DNA of 64,000 bases from Apoda limacodes (GCA_946406115.1 OX291544.1:23639521-23703520), one strand, 5' to 3'; counted from the first letter of the stretch, positions 1 through 11,934 are shown. Translations and numbers: made by a program. Notes: generated by a model from the letters alone, not told the origin.

Positions 1-435
1 TATAAACACGTCAGTGGCCTAGTCTAGTAGCTAGCTACCGTACGGTTGTCTAATTTCTACGGCGCTTCGTTGTCGTAGCTTCGTTTTAACAACTGAGGAA
101 GCTAGCCTACGCCCGTCGCCGCTGTGCGTGTTCGTAACAGGTTCCATGACTGCCATGTCGCCAAACTATATGTATGGAAGCTGAAAACATTACATTTTTG
201 GATAGATAGTTTATTTTATGGTTTAAAATAATATATAATATATTAATACCATTGGATAGCGCTCGTAAAGCACTTCCAGGAGCACTAATCAGTATTTCGA
301 TATCGTGTATGGTTTAGAAATAATTAAGTTAGAACACCCTCCATATCCATTCCACCCTGTATAATATACAGATATGTGTGTTGCGTAAAGTAAAAAATAA
401 TGCAGAATAATATGTAAAAAAAATCATAAGCTTAC
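1..435. other. Intron beyond the last visible exon of the chitin-binding gene
   Basis: Starts (reading the minus strand) with the donor gtaag at 435-431. No further exon in frame with the preceding one was found before the window edge. Positions 20-160 are noticeably richer in GC than the flanks and could be an unrecognised repeat or regulatory segment. I see no second copy of it in the window. Confidence 0.5.
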
Positions 436-790
436 CTTCACTGGGTTCTTTATGTTCTAGAAATTGACTAACAACAGGAACATGCACAATTTGAGGTTCT
501 TCTTGTACGATTTCTTGTACTGGATCTTCAGTAGAATCAATGGTGTCACTTTGATGAACTTGCTGTTTATCCTGTGAAGAGGAAGAAGTTTCTACTATCG
601 AAGGATCTGATTCTTCTTGGTTAGGTTTTTGTTCTTGTTGCGACTGTTCTGTTTGTTCAGCTTGAGGTTTATCTTGCTCTGGTTCTATAATTGGTGGTAA
701 TGTACTGCCATATAATTCTAAGTTTAAACTGTAGAACTTCTCAGATTTTGTGCAGTCTACTTCATCTACCCTTTCACATACCCTTGTCTC
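436..790 (-). CDS. Chitin-binding (peritrophin-A, CBM14) secreted protein, coding exon 4 (partial gene)
   Basis: This 355-nt exon follows a polypyrimidine-cag acceptor at 791-793 and ends at a gtaag donor. It encodes residues 107-224 plus one base. The first 13 residues (ETRVCERVDEVDC) finish the chitin-binding domain begun in the previous exon, giving its fifth and sixth cysteines (C111, C119). After a short linker (about 120-138) the sequence becomes acidic and rich in Q, E, S and P (about 139-224), a flexible tail typical of cuticle or matrix proteins. Phase is 0 at the 5' side and 1 at the 3' side, so the protein continues in an exon left of the window. Predicted role, from the family: binding chitin in cuticle, trachea or peritrophic matrix outside the cell. 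The exact orthologue is not named here. With one domain it resembles the CPAP1/peritrophin-like class. Confidence 0.88.
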
Positions 791-1074
791 CTGTAAAAAA
801 ATAAATAAAGTGGAACAGTAGTAATAGTAGATATTATGTAATTTTATGAAAAAAAATCAGGATCCCAAATATTTGTTTTTTTTCAATGTTGAAAATGAAC
901 TTTTAAAGTAGTAAATATAAATTAAATATAACTCCTAGTGTCTTATAAAGTCCTAGTACATCAATCTTACAAACACACAAATCTTCATAGAATTAAGAAT
1001 TAATAATTTCTTTGTTTATGACTTACTTAGAGTCTAAGAAGAAAATATATTATTCATGCCATATCTATGGCTAT

Positions 1075-1285
1075 ATCATCAATATAAACAAATACTTTCA
1101 TAGCAAAGACGCATTCAAAATATTAACCTCGAGCCAGGATTTTAACCTGCAACCATTACATTGTTAGAGCACTTACACGGGTTGCAGGTTTAAGTCCTGG
1201 CTCAAGCCAGGATTAACCTCAAGGTTAATCTTTTGACTGTATCTTTGATATGAAAGTATTTATTTATATTGGTTAATATAAATAA
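1075..1285. repeat. Head-to-head pair of tRNA-derived SINE fragments (inverted repeat)
   Basis: The left half (minus orientation) carries 'gagccaggattttaacctgc' and the right half (plus) carries 'gcaggtttaagtcctggctc'. These are two copies of the same tRNA T-arm/B-box sequence facing each other. Similarity continues outward on both sides through 'ttaatnttttgantgnntctttg.tatgaaagtattt.tttatatt', giving arms of roughly 90-100 bp. The same family occurs singly at 37795-37925 (minus) and 50195-50300 (plus). It lies inside an intron, so its transcript could fold. Confidence 0.7.
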
Positions 1286-1417
1286 GGATATTCTGGATCA
1301 ACAATTCCATAGTAACTAAAGCACATTTAGAGTAAAGCACTGCAATTTCTAGAAGGTGATGCACCTGTGCCCAAAAAAGTATGTATTTAAACTTTATCAT
1401 TTAATAAAAAAACAGGC

Positions 1418-1545
1418 ACACTGCAGACCTAGATATTTAATCTTAGAGCACGTCTTCAAAATTTCATGGTGTTTGATTTGTTAGTGTCAGAAATAAGTAG
1501 GAAATTCGTTTGTATGAAGCACGCTGTGAGGCGCCGCGAGTAAAT
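1418..1545 (+). repeat. MITE fragment sharing the 34755-35062 terminal sequence
   Basis: The run 'gaaattcgtttgtatgaagc' followed by 'acgctgtgaggcgccgcg' and the 90 bases before it ('ctgcagacctagatattta ... cttcaaaatttcatggtgtttgat') match, in reverse complement, positions 34756-34875. Only one end of the element is present. Confidence 0.6.
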
Positions 1546-2072
1546 TTAGGTACCTATAAATCATTTTTAGTTTATTACAGTAAGGGCTTTGTTGCTGCTG
1601 AGGCCAAAATTCCTGACAAGAAAACAAGTGAAAATTACTTACTAGAGGATGAAGGAGTAAGTGGAGGGCGTTGCCCAGAAGTATAAATTATATGTGGTTT
1701 AAAGTAAAAATTAGTGTCGTATCTATATAATTTACAAAATCAGGCTTTGTATCGTTCTGTTGCATATGATTTAGTATGGAATTGAATGCTTATCGTACGT
1801 AACCTTGAGTTAGTTTCGGCCATCATGTTTTAGTAAATTTCTGTTTTTCAAATCTATTGGAGGTATATATTTTTTTAATTTTCACAGCTATGTGTTTTTT
1901 TTTAACCCCCGATGAAAACAGAGGGCTGTTGTAAGTTAAACGTGATTATATGTGTATTTGTTGACTACGAAACCCTAAAAAGGAGTAACACCGCTGGGTT
2001 AGCTATTAGGTTATAAAAAAATCACCTCGAATCGAAAAATAAGAATTTCTTTTTTTCAAGATTGACTATTAC

Positions 2073-2249
2073 CTGATCAAAGACAGTGCCGTTAAGGCAT
2101 AGAAACTTAATGTCCATTGTCTCATTTTCCGCTCCAACTGTGCACACGTGGAACATCTGACACGAGGTCTCCGTGTCCGCATAGTATCCGCCAATTACTT
2201 TGCCCGCACACGTAAAGTTGGTGTCGGGTAAGTTATCGAAGTCCAAGTA
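2073..2249 (-). CDS. Chitin-binding secreted protein, coding exon 3 (core of the CBM14 domain)
   Basis: A 177-nt, phase 0-0 exon with acceptor cag at 2252-2250 and donor gtaata. It encodes residues 48-106, starting YLDFDNLPDTNFTC and ending LNGTVFDQ. It supplies four of six domain cysteines: C61, C77, C83, C98. With C111 and C119 from the next exon the spacing is C-15-C-5-C-14-C-12-C-7-C, which fits the peritrophin-A consensus. The aromatic GGYYAD and QMFHVC stretches are the usual sugar-contact region of the family. The extreme regularity of the domain and the phase-perfect splice make this the surest coding sequence in the window. Confidence 0.93.
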
Positions 2250-3715
2250 CTGAAAAATAAAAAGAAAAATAACAACGAAGTGCTGTTACAATCGTCTATC
2301 GGAAACCATATGCCACTACCACATTGAGCTGAGGGATAAAAATAGTAATGGAGCACCAAAAATGCATTTGAGATATAAAAGTATTTATTTCTTATAAATG
2401 TGTATTTTGTAAGTATGGGCTTCCAAAGTTTTGTCAATTTTGTCCCCTCTCTAACTTTTAAACCACGTGTTATAATATTTGAAAAAAATAAATTAATAGA
2501 TCTTTATAATTAATTGTAATGATTTTTTTTGGAACACTATCGGTTTACAGTTCTTTTGATATCCGCAATAATTCTCATTCTACGAAACCCTAACTTTATG
2601 CGGCTACGACACGCTGGCCGATTTTTTCTTTTATGTAACGCTGTTGTGATGTTTTTTTAAAGTAAAGATTTTTTACCTTATAAAAGGTATGAATATTAAA
2701 AAGATAAGCGAGTTGCGCCCATTTTAGCTCATTTCTGATAAGATTAAATAAGTAATGAGTATTGTAAAATAATGTTTAACCTTTATCACGTAAAACGCTT
2801 TTAGATAAGGACATTACTTAGCAATGCTTATTGATTTTCGCACTGATGAGGCCGGTATAAGGGAACAGCTTCTGGTAGATATCTGTGTTTATACCAACAC
2901 GTTACGTTTCATATAAATATAGATCAGGTAATCTCATAGGCCCTAATAGGATGCCATGTTGTTCTTAGGTAGTCTTATAACTTATAATTTTTTAAGTTGG
3001 TTTATATAGCGTGGTGTAAATATGATGGTGATTAGTACAAAAGTAACACTGAAAGATTTTAAAACTAACCAGTCCAATGAAAATTTAATTTAAATTTCGA
3101 ATTGAGAACTTATTGGTAACATTGTTGATGTATTGTACAATTAATTCATCTGTCATTTATTTTTATAAATTAGCGGCAATTTAAAAAGTGCGCGTTGCAC
3201 GTCATAATAAATTTAACGGGAGAAAATGTTCGTCATATGATTTATTAAGACTTTCGTTGTAGTCAGTAGACTTCGATTAGCTGTTTATGATAAAGTCCCA
3301 TCACGTGCCACTGTTTACAACTGGTTTTATTAGTTTAAGCGTTTGGTCATAGAAATCTTACTGATTTCCTGCAACGGCTGAAACTGACGATTTCATTTCT
3401 GTCAGTGAATGTTATACTTTGTAAATATAATTTAAATTTATTGAGATTTTCTCCTCCATGATCGCTTGTTTACTCGCTAATATATTGTGTCGTTTCGTAT
3501 ATTGTAGTTTATATTTTCAGTGTAGTGCACTAACGGCCTAATCGTAACCCCTTTACTTTACTAACGATGTGGTAGAAAGACCCCTTTTTAAGCAATAATT
3601 TAGTATAATTTATATGGTAATAATGTTCTTAGTTTACTTATGTGTGCCCTTTGAAAAGTAACTATGTATAATCTACATACATATATCTTGTTATAAAACA
3701 TAAATAGTTACTTAC
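2250..3715 (-). other. Intron between coding exons 2 and 3
   Basis: Donor gtaagt at 3715-3710, acceptor cag at 2252-2250. AT-rich sequence with no repeat or open frame I can recognise. Confidence 0.8.
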
Positions 3716-3789
3716 TCCTGGTTGGATGGACATAGACCGTGATATTCGAAATTCGTTCTGGAATATGAAGATCAGTAACCACAGCCACA
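3716..3789 (-). CDS. Chitin-binding secreted protein, coding exon 2 (signal/hydrophobic segment)
   Basis: A 74-nt exon with acceptor tttcag and donor gtaagt. Joined to the single base left over from exon 1 it reads residues 23-47, beginning V-WLWLLIFIF and ending SIQPG, then runs in frame into the domain exon. The hydrophobic run (about residues 23-32) looks like the core of a signal peptide, consistent with secretion. The 22-residue basic leader before it is longer than usual. Evidence is the uninterrupted phase across three junctions plus the hydrophobic core; there is no similarity evidence for this short exon by itself. Confidence 0.72.
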
Positions 3790-3961
3790 CTGAAATTTAA
3801 TATTACACTTGTTAGTGTTATCTTATTTTTCACATTTAAATGTTCTTTAAGAATTTAATGGATTGCTTATCTATTTATCAATATATGTTACAAATACATT
3901 TTGAACTGTAATACATTCAAAACTTCAAACGCAATAAGAGTATTCTACACGGAAAGAAGAG

Positions 3962-4135
3962 TCAGTGGTGATTCAGGAGGTATTTGTGGTGGTAGTAAGG
4001 AGGTATTGGTGGTGGTTGGAACGAGGTGTATGGTAGTGGTAAAAAGGGGGTGTTCGTATGGGTAGGAAGGAGGTATTAGTGGTAGCAGGAAGGAGGGTTG
4101 TCGATGGTGATATTCGGGAGGGGTTGATAATGGTG
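3962..4135 (+). repeat. G-rich, C-poor degenerate minisatellite
   Basis: The plus strand is a run of imperfect units such as 'ggaggtattngtggtggt' and 'aggaaggaggtattagtggt', with almost no C for about 170 bases. Several GG and GGG runs could form G-quadruplexes. Because the host gene is read from the other strand, this is its template strand. Confidence 0.6.
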
Positions 4136-5159
4136 TCAGAATGCCCACTGCGGTAGCCACTTTCCGAATATTACTGACTGCTGCGGATTTATTCCAAGGT
4201 ACACAACCGTATGTTTCGTGGTAAAGGTTTTCCAATGCATGACTGCAGAAGCAAGATGAATAAATAAAAAAACGATTACACAGAAAAGGGACCGTAATTA
4301 TAGTTCCTATTTTCAGGATAATGTTTAAATACCGAAAAACAGTTATTTACAGATTATAAGCAAACGTGTTAACAAAAATATATTTTCATCACAACCTCGA
4401 CTTTGTTTTTAAATAACTTATAGCCTATAATTATTAATTGATATATTTAGGTAAAACCTGTTAAATAAACTTTGTAAATTACTTGTCTAAATAAACATTA
4501 TTGAATAAAGTATACGTAATCATGGTTAAGGGTGCTATACTTTATTTCATTGCATTTTTTTAGGAAAATACTTCTAATAGTTTTAGTAAAATCCCTGTTG
4601 AAAAACAGATTTCTTGCATGTTTGTAAGCTCTTGAATAAGAAATACATGATCCCGACGTGATAGAAGTATAGTAATGGAAAATAAATGTTTCTTTTTAGG
4701 TTGCATTAAGAGGCCAGAATTAGAATTTATGTTCCATTAAACCAAATACTGACAAGACCAGAGTTTAGTCAACGAATTATATCGTAATATTATGATAATT
4801 CATAAAGATACCTATATCTTATATTGCTTAAAAATTATATTAATAATTATTTAAATACGGTAATAAAAACAAAATAAAAGAAGAACAAGCCGGTACGTAC
4901 TAATGACAAGTACTCATAGTAAAAATTGGATAAACTCATTTCTAAGAGCTATTTAAGTGAATTTTAATTACAACTGCTTTCAGTCATATATATTTTGTGC
5001 TACAGTAAAAGAATCATTGGATATTATTAAGGAAATATAAGAGTATTTAAGAAGAAATAGTGAATTCACAAATGTACAAAGAATTCGTTGAAACAAAAGC
5101 ACCTAATAAACAACAAAATTAGAAATTTGATTACTCCTTGTACTGCTAGTAGAAATCAA

Positions 5160-5225
5160 ATAGAAAGAAAAGAAAGAAAGAAAATACTTTTATTTAGCAA
5201 ATAAGCAACACATTGTAGGTACAAC
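5160..5225 (-). repeat. GAAA microsatellite next to a possible retroelement 3' tail
   Basis: 'gaaagaaaagaaagaaagaaa' is followed by 'atacttttatttagcaaata'. On the minus strand this reads as an AATAAAAGTAT-like end followed by TTTC repeats, a common look for lepidopteran LINE 3' tails. The family is not identified. Confidence 0.35.
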
Positions 5226-5261
5226 AAAACATTCAAAAATACAAAAAAAAAGGTTAGCAAC

Positions 5262-5313
5262 TACAAGTTTTTTGTGTTGCATAATGCCAAATATGCAACA
5301 CAAAAAACTTGTA
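5262..5313. other. Perfect 22-bp inverted repeat with 8-nt loop
   Basis: Left arm 5262-5283 (tacaagtttt...ttgcata) is the exact reverse complement of 5292-5313, separated by 'atgccaaa'. All 22 pairs match. It sits in the intron between coding exons 1 and 2. It could be a small-RNA hairpin, the centre of a palindromic transposon, or a recent inverted duplication. Confidence 0.85.
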
Positions 5314-5501
5314 TGCTGAGTGGATATCAGCATAAGCTGCGGCCAAAGCCACAACACTGATTTTCAGTGGAGCCCTTTATTCGCCGTCAGATCTCCAAAG
5401 AAATAAGACTAGTAGGTTATTAATTTGTCTGGTAAACCAATAGATACAGATTTTTTTTTCGCCTTTTGATCATTAACTGAGTAGTAAATCCAGAAAATTA
5501 C

Positions 5502-5568
5502 CCTGTAAAGCAGAGGCGGAGCGCACAACCAGCGCGCCGCCAACTGAGATCCGAGCCTGCCGCCGCAT
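5502..5568 (-). CDS. Chitin-binding secreted protein, coding exon 1 (start codon)
   Basis: This 67-nt, GC-rich exon starts at an ATG lying directly behind an acceptor-like ttacag (5574-5569) and ends at donor gtaatt. It encodes MRRQARISVGGALVVRSASALQ plus one base, which joins to exon 2 as a GTG codon. I chose this start because the phase fits and the upstream intron sequence has no other in-frame continuation. The acceptor at the ATG implies an untranslated exon farther upstream (to the right). Alternatively the exon may extend upstream from its own promoter. Moderate certainty: the exon is short and has no domain. Confidence 0.55.
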
Positions 5569-8500
5569 CTGTAATGACAAAACGAAAAAATAAAATGACA
5601 ATCGAGACAAAACGTAAACTAATCTAATGAGTACATAGGGCTTAGCCCGAGTTTACTATTTGTTACGTATCATTAAGTAATAGACTCAACTCAAACAATT
5701 TTGTATAAAAACATTTAATAGTGCTATTTCTGGGACTAAGTAGAACTATCGTTTTTGTAGAAAATTTTACGGACGTAACGTAACGTAAACAATATAAAAC
5801 TCACTCATTCTAAGTTCTCTGTGTAACTTTACCGTAGATATTTGTAACAATTGGTTTTAGGATTCCGTACCCTAAGGGTCCCAACGGAGCCCTATATGAC
5901 AAATAATAAAAAAGTAAAAATTTAAGAGGGGTCTCATACAAAAAACATGGTATTATTGTTATTTCTTTAGTTTGGAAACAATGTTACATACATACAATGT
6001 TCAATCGTAAAACGATTATAGCGTGAGCTTTATTGTAAAATAACAAATAATAAAAACCGGTACGAAGCCAGTTTGGCCTGAGATATTTAAACCAACTGTG
6101 ACTAATACTATTTTAATTGTTTATTAAAACACATCTCACGAACGAAATAATAACTTACATTGCAGAAATATGTAACTAATTTCACAGTTAGTTTCATGTG
6201 GATACATTCACGTAATAAAACATAACGTATTTCTAAAACACCAATCAGTGCATATTCCAGTATAGGTAATAGTTTAATAACAAGGCAGATAAATAAAACA
6301 ATGATATAGAGAGCAACAATAGAAGAGGTCAAACAATTCGCACGAGCATCGTGTCCTAACAATGCATTTCGACATTTATACCATCCACAAATTAACTGTC
6401 CCGATGTACCTCCGAAATTACATAACAATACAATTAAGGACGTGAAAAGTACTCTTCTTTGGATCGAGATAATTGAGGAAGTTGCTCATAAATATGATAA
6501 ATTGGGATAAAAGAACCATTTCATTAATTAAATCTATTCTGCAGACGTTTTAGTTGGATAGGACACAATGCTGAGATGAATGATAAACGTAAAGCGTAAC
6601 TGAGGTTCGTGTTCGCATAAATACAACAAATTTGTTGGGATGCTTTAGAAAGATTATCTTGTTCAGTTAATTTTGGACGTCATTATATGATTAGTAGTCA
6701 AATTATAAATATAAACAAATATATGGAATAATATTTTATTATTCATTAGGCTCAATCGTATCGTAAATGTTTTTGTGTGTGTATCTAGTAAGAGATATAT
6801 AGGTAGTATTCTAAACGATTGAATTATTTACACAAAATTCAAAAGTAACTCATAAAATAGACATATTGAAAAACAAAATCTTTTGAAAAAATAATAAAAG
6901 GAAAGTATATTTCCATATTGCTACAAAACCTGTCTGTATACTGTTAAGTTTCAGTCTTGAAAGGTAAGTTCACATTTCTCCATAAATGGAGCCATTTGTT
7001 AAATAAAATTTTCTGTTAAATTTGCATCTGTTCGTAAACTGTAGTATGAATTGATATACAAATGCTAACATGGAGATAAAGCGTAAATATGGTTGTTTAA
7101 TTTTTGATTTAATATTAGTTGCCAAAAGGTATGAACCTTTAAGATAAAGCGTTTAAAGTCTAATTTTGTTAATTTCAAAATATTTATAGTAATTAAAAAT
7201 TATAGTACATGTTATCATTATCGATGAAACGTTCACATTCTTTATCTTTATTATATAACGTATAAAGGCAGGTTTGCATTAATAGTGTAAGATTAACTTA
7301 CTATGTATTTAACAAGAAAAGATTAAAATACGTCTTTCAGATAAGCGGTACATGAAAATAAGTGAAGTACGTAGGTGTTTCTTTGTGGAGTCAACAGTCT
7401 AGTTCGTGATTTTTATAATAGGTTTAGTTAAATATTATACAACTATACAGACTTTCTAATCTACTTAATGATTGCTTTTGTATCATGAAAGTATCACTGA
7501 TCTTATTAATACCTTTTATCATATCCATTATTAAGACCATTAGCGTTATGCAACATCCGCTCGATTTCAAACACTGCCTTATATTTTGCTTTTGATAAAA
7601 TATTGCTTTTAAACGATTTTGTCAACGGGCTTTACATCGATAGCTAGTTTTTAAAGCAAGCGTGTCACAAAGGGCTTATTTTAAAACAAGTTAGAAAAAT
7701 AAGTTAATGTTCTAATTATAAATAAACTCTTTATACATTATTCTAAGAGTTTTAAAAATTCTGTTATAAAATGGACATTTTGAATTTTTGCGCTTTGTGG
7801 TGTTTGAAGACTGGGTGAAATAATGTGGGACGAAGCTTTTGAAAAATTTGGCTTCCATCTTACGAAATGGCTTAGTATATTATTGTTTAGTAGACCTATT
7901 TACATTTGATTGATTTAAACAACTGGTGTATGTATCTATGTATGTATGATGCTACTGTCAATAAAAAAGAAGACTATTTATAAGTATTTTAGGTGTTGGT
8001 ATATGATCGTGTCGTATGTTTGTCTATGATCTAGGTAGCCAATCTAAAAGGGCTATTTTTTAGGATTCCGAAGTAAACAAGGAACTTTATAGTTTCACCA
8101 TATTCATCTAGGTATCAGCTAGTCTGTCTGTCTTCTGTCCGTAGCTTAGCTCAAAGACTATTTGTAGTAGCTGTAATTAGCTGTATTTGGTATACATTAA
8201 AAAATATTGTAGGTGTATACAAACCATGTTCCGATTCAGGAATCCGTTTGCAGAATATTAAACTAGATAGCGTTAATTTTTTATTTAGTAAAGTGTACGG
8301 GTACACCGCAAGCTCAATGGTTGATTTAGAATATGTTATAAAATATACGGCAGTGGAATATATAACGAGGTTAAAAAGAAAAACTATTACGGCTAAATAG
8401 GCTTATAAAAGAAGAACTTATAAAATGTACTTTCAGAACTAAAAATTACGTATAAATTCCATAAAAAATTACTTAGATAGCTGTGTTAAAAATAACATAC

Positions 8501-9774
8501 CTACTCAATAATAATAATTCCTACATTAATATCAATATAACGTTTGAAGAACATATTGGAGTTAGCGCTTGGTGGTTGGGGGTGTTTGAACAAAATAGAA
8601 TTATAAATTTTTCAAATATCCTCTTAATAATTTTCTGTCTACTGAACCCTAACGACGACACACACGGCCAAGTGCTAATTTTTATAAAGATATCGACATC
8701 TCTGAAAAAATAAAATATATTATCTATAACGAGATTTAGCGTTGCTAGATTATAATGAAGCTAACAACGCTGTTAATTTAAATATACTTACCAGATATGT
8801 CACTAGGACTTAATTAGACCTACAAATTGTTAGAACAACATACTGTCTGTAATAGTGAATGGTATCAGATATCGTGAAAGCTATTGCAATTACTGGTTGC
8901 ACGTTGTGACAGATTGTGGTAGGGCGTGGCTTCCTCGATGTAAGAGCTGGTCCGAGGGCCAGTAGACCGATACAAAACTGGAGCTCTAACTGCGACAGAA
9001 TAGTTAAGTACTATTTACACGTGCGACTAAAGGATATTGAACTGTACGAGATAACTAAAATTTTAAATGTAACGAAGGTTTTAGCAAATATATAGGAAAA
9101 GGTTACAAATACACAGAGGAGAAATTACAATCTGCTTACAGAAAAAAACAAAGTTAGAGCAAAACAGTATGCAGAAGTTGTTGAGACAAAATATATAGTG
9201 ACAAGAGATGTTGTAAATTGTAACAGTCGAATTTTAGGTACTAATTAAAAGAACATTTGAAAAATTTAAAGCACAACGAAATATTTTAAATGTAAGTTAT
9301 GTACCGGTAAAACAGTACTGAATAATAAACGGGAAACATATGCTAGCTATAATCAAACAAATAACATATAACCAAAACACATAAAGCAATTGCCAAAAGA
9401 TTTCATAAACTAAAAGCAGCAAAAGATATCGTTGATGTAAACAAGTGCTTAACATTACCCAGCTGTTAGTGCATTGCAATACTTATTAGGGTAGTAATTG
9501 GTGCTGTTGACAGTAATAGCAACTTGGTTTGTAAGAACCAATTACTGCATAGTATTATTACTATACCCATATTTTAGCTAAGAGTTAAGGCATTTTATAC
9601 AAAAACGAATTGTGTTTGTGTTGCACAATAAGATCTAGCGAGACTATAAGCTATAAGCAAAGACTATACGCAAACTCACAAAGTTAAGCTCGAGCATCAA
9701 AAGCTCTGCTGCAAGCTTTTGCCCGCAACTTCACCTGCTCAAAATTTATTACCGCCCCTGACGCATATATTTCA
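5569..9774. other. AT-rich noncoding stretch (probably first intron of the chitin-binding gene)
   Basis: Contains a short MITE end at 5855-5905. Positions 8055-8190 may be a degraded relative of the same element ('aggattccgaagtaaacaag' then a 'ctgtctgtctt' run). A GC-richer patch at 8920-9000 and a Helitron-like end at 9700-9750 ('gcttttgcccgcaacttc') are the only other features seen. Confidence 0.5.
5855..5905 (+). repeat. Terminal piece of the 'agggttccgtaccc' element
   Basis: 'aggattccgtaccctaaggg' plus 'tcccaacggagcccta' matches the left end of the element at 37069-37472. No partner terminus was found nearby. Confidence 0.55.
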
Positions 9775-9777
9775 AAG

Positions 9778-11060
9778 CTGACAGACATCTGACTGACTAT
9801 CTAGCACAAGAATTGGATAAAGGTAACCATACAATAGGAATCTTCCTGGACCTCGCGAAAGCTTTTGATACAGTTTCCATCCCTATCCTGTTGCGCAAAC
9901 TTGATAAGATAGGAGTACGGGACAGCCAGTTAAAACTCTTTACTAGCTATCTTGAAGAACGGACCCAGTGCGTAAGGATAGGCAGTGTCCTCAACGCTCA
10001 ACAGGATAACACCTCCTTCTGTATTCCACAAGGAAGTATTTTAGGGCCAACTTTGTTTTTGATTTACATGAATGACCTCTGTAGTCTACAGCTAGATCAA
10101 GGTATAATTATATCTTACGCTGACGACATTGCATGCTCACTATTTTTAAGACCCCAATATTAACAATTGTGGGTATCCAGTTATCAAAATCACAAATAAA
10201 ATAAAATATTTAGGTATTTTATTAGATGAAAATCTATCCTTTAATCATCATATTGGTGCTTTATGTAACAAAATTCGTAAGTTAACTTTTGCTTTTAAAA
10301 AACTGCGACAGATTGCTGACACAAAAATAATTAGGCAAGTTCAATTTGCTCTATGTCAATCAATAACAACTTACTGCATAACATCGTGGGGTGGAGCGGG
10401 TAAAACTTTATTACTGTCTATCGAAAGAGCTCAGAGAGCAATTCTTAAGGTGTCTTCTTTTCGCCCTTTACTCTTTCGTACTAACCTACTCTATAAATCT
10501 TGTAATGTACTAACAGTCCGACAATTATTCATAATGATCATAGTACTAAAACAGCACGCACTCCGGCTTTACAGCACAGAAATGAGTAATAAAATGCGGA
10601 AAGATATAGTTTGCCCTCAAAAAATAGCCATCAAACATACTTTTACAACAATTTTTTTTTATTCCTAGGACCTTTTGCTCTATAATAGATTAAATTCCCT
10701 GACAGACATCTATCGTCTAAACTACAATAGCTGTATAAAAGCCCTTCAAGAAGCCCTTCAAAGCATGTCCTACGAAGATACAGAGAAGTTATTGATTGTA
10801 GCAGAGTAAAAACTATTATAGTAAGTAGGTACTTTTAATTTATTTGTTTTAACTTAAGTACTATTTCCTTAGTATATTTGTTTACTTATACATATGTAAA
10901 AGTTCCCATCAAATAAGCTTATTCTTAAACACAGTGATTATAAACATATTGTTTCCTAGTATTTCTCGCCTGAAACACAGAAAAACCTAGTTCAGGCACG
11001 CGTCTTATCCATATCTATGCCAAAAAATGTACTTATAGCGTTATTTTGTAAAATTGATTA
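9778..11060 (+). pseudogene. 5'-truncated, internally deleted non-LTR retrotransposon (Jockey/CR1-type RT)
   Basis: The first frame (9780-10163) reads RT domain motifs in order: LTDYLAQELDKG, IFLDLAKAFDT (motif A), PQGSILGPTLFLIYMNDL (motif B) and SYADDIA (motif C, catalytic). It then stops. From 10168 a second frame resumes at KIKYLGILLDENLSFNHHI (motif E/thumb) and runs to 10809 with one in-frame TAG at 10666. The roughly 70-80 residues normally lying between YADD and this point are missing, so there is an internal deletion as well as the 5' truncation. The 3' UTR contains a stem-loop (gcctgaa ... ttcaggc, 10968-10997) that recurs at 49644-49675. Dead element. Confidence 0.85.
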
Positions 11061-11930
11061 TTATGATTTAAAGAAATTGGATTTCTACGGCATAACTATC
11101 TGGTACATAAATTTACCATAAATAATCGCTCCAAAACCGTTTTTTCCCAACTCGATTCACCATTGTCGTCACAACATACAAACGTATGTTACTTTATGTA
11201 ACAAAAAAAAACCTATAACCTAGCCTGATAAAATAGCTATCAATAAAAAAATGAAAATCAGACCGACAGACAGATAGAGAGAAGTTGAGTTTATAAAATG
11301 TATATGTATGTATAAGTACTAAACTATAACTACAATAACAAAAAAACAAAACAAGAACAATGTAATTGGATTTATTTTGCATGCAGATATAAAAAAGAAG
11401 ACAATATCTCTGCATCATGATCTCCGGCACTTTTTCCGTGAATCTAGTTGTTTGAAATTACATAATTTATTCGCTTTTTGGTCATATTTCGCAAAGGAAT
11501 GCGGTAGAAGTAATAAATGTTGCCAAATATATTAAGTTATTTTTGAGTGACAAAGATAATAAGAATAAAAAATGATTAAAAGGATGCATTAGTGACCCAT
11601 GCAATGCAACCAACTTTTTTTAGGTCAACAGGATTTTAGGTGATATAACAGGTACAAATAATTATTGATTTTAATATGTGCTACATATGTGCAACACGAT
11701 GCATTGAACAATTATGCCAGCATAAATTGGAAACACCACCATCAAAACTTTATTGATTTCCTTGAGGAACAATAAATTACACGTAGATAAAAAAGGGCAT
11801 TTGTTTCGGCTAGTGATAGCACTCTGGCCAAAAATGTTTACACATGAAGCATTATGAGATGAAAATTACTTTTAGGTTTACTGAAAGCCTCCGCCCACCT
11901 TAAAGTAGGTTATGGGCCTAGAAAACCTTA
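11061..11930. other. Noncoding stretch
   Basis: AT-rich. No repeat, RNA or convincing frame recognised. Confidence 0.6.
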
Positions 11931-11934
11931 AATA

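Larger units (their letters stand above)
791..2072 (-). other. Intron between coding exons 3 and 4
   Basis: Bounded by donor gtaata at 2072-2067 and a cag acceptor at 793-791. It contains two repeat insertions (1075-1285 and 1418-1545, listed separately). I see nothing else of note. Confidence 0.8.
3790..5501 (-). other. Intron between coding exons 1 and 2
   Basis: Donor gtaatt at 5501-5496. It contains a G-rich low-complexity block (3962-4135), a GAAA microsatellite with a possible retroelement tail (5160-5225) and a perfect hairpin (5262-5313), all listed separately. The stretch 4136-5160 shows nothing recognisable. Confidence 0.65.

Noticed and set aside
3945..4235. Proline/threonine-rich 96-codon minus frame
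   Set aside because: It is the translation of the complement of a G-rich minisatellite. Low complexity, not joined in phase to neighbouring exons.
6108..6428. 106-codon minus-strand frame with hydrophobic stretches
   Set aside because: AT-rich DNA readily gives hydrophobic frames. There is no motif, no splice context and no recognisable family.
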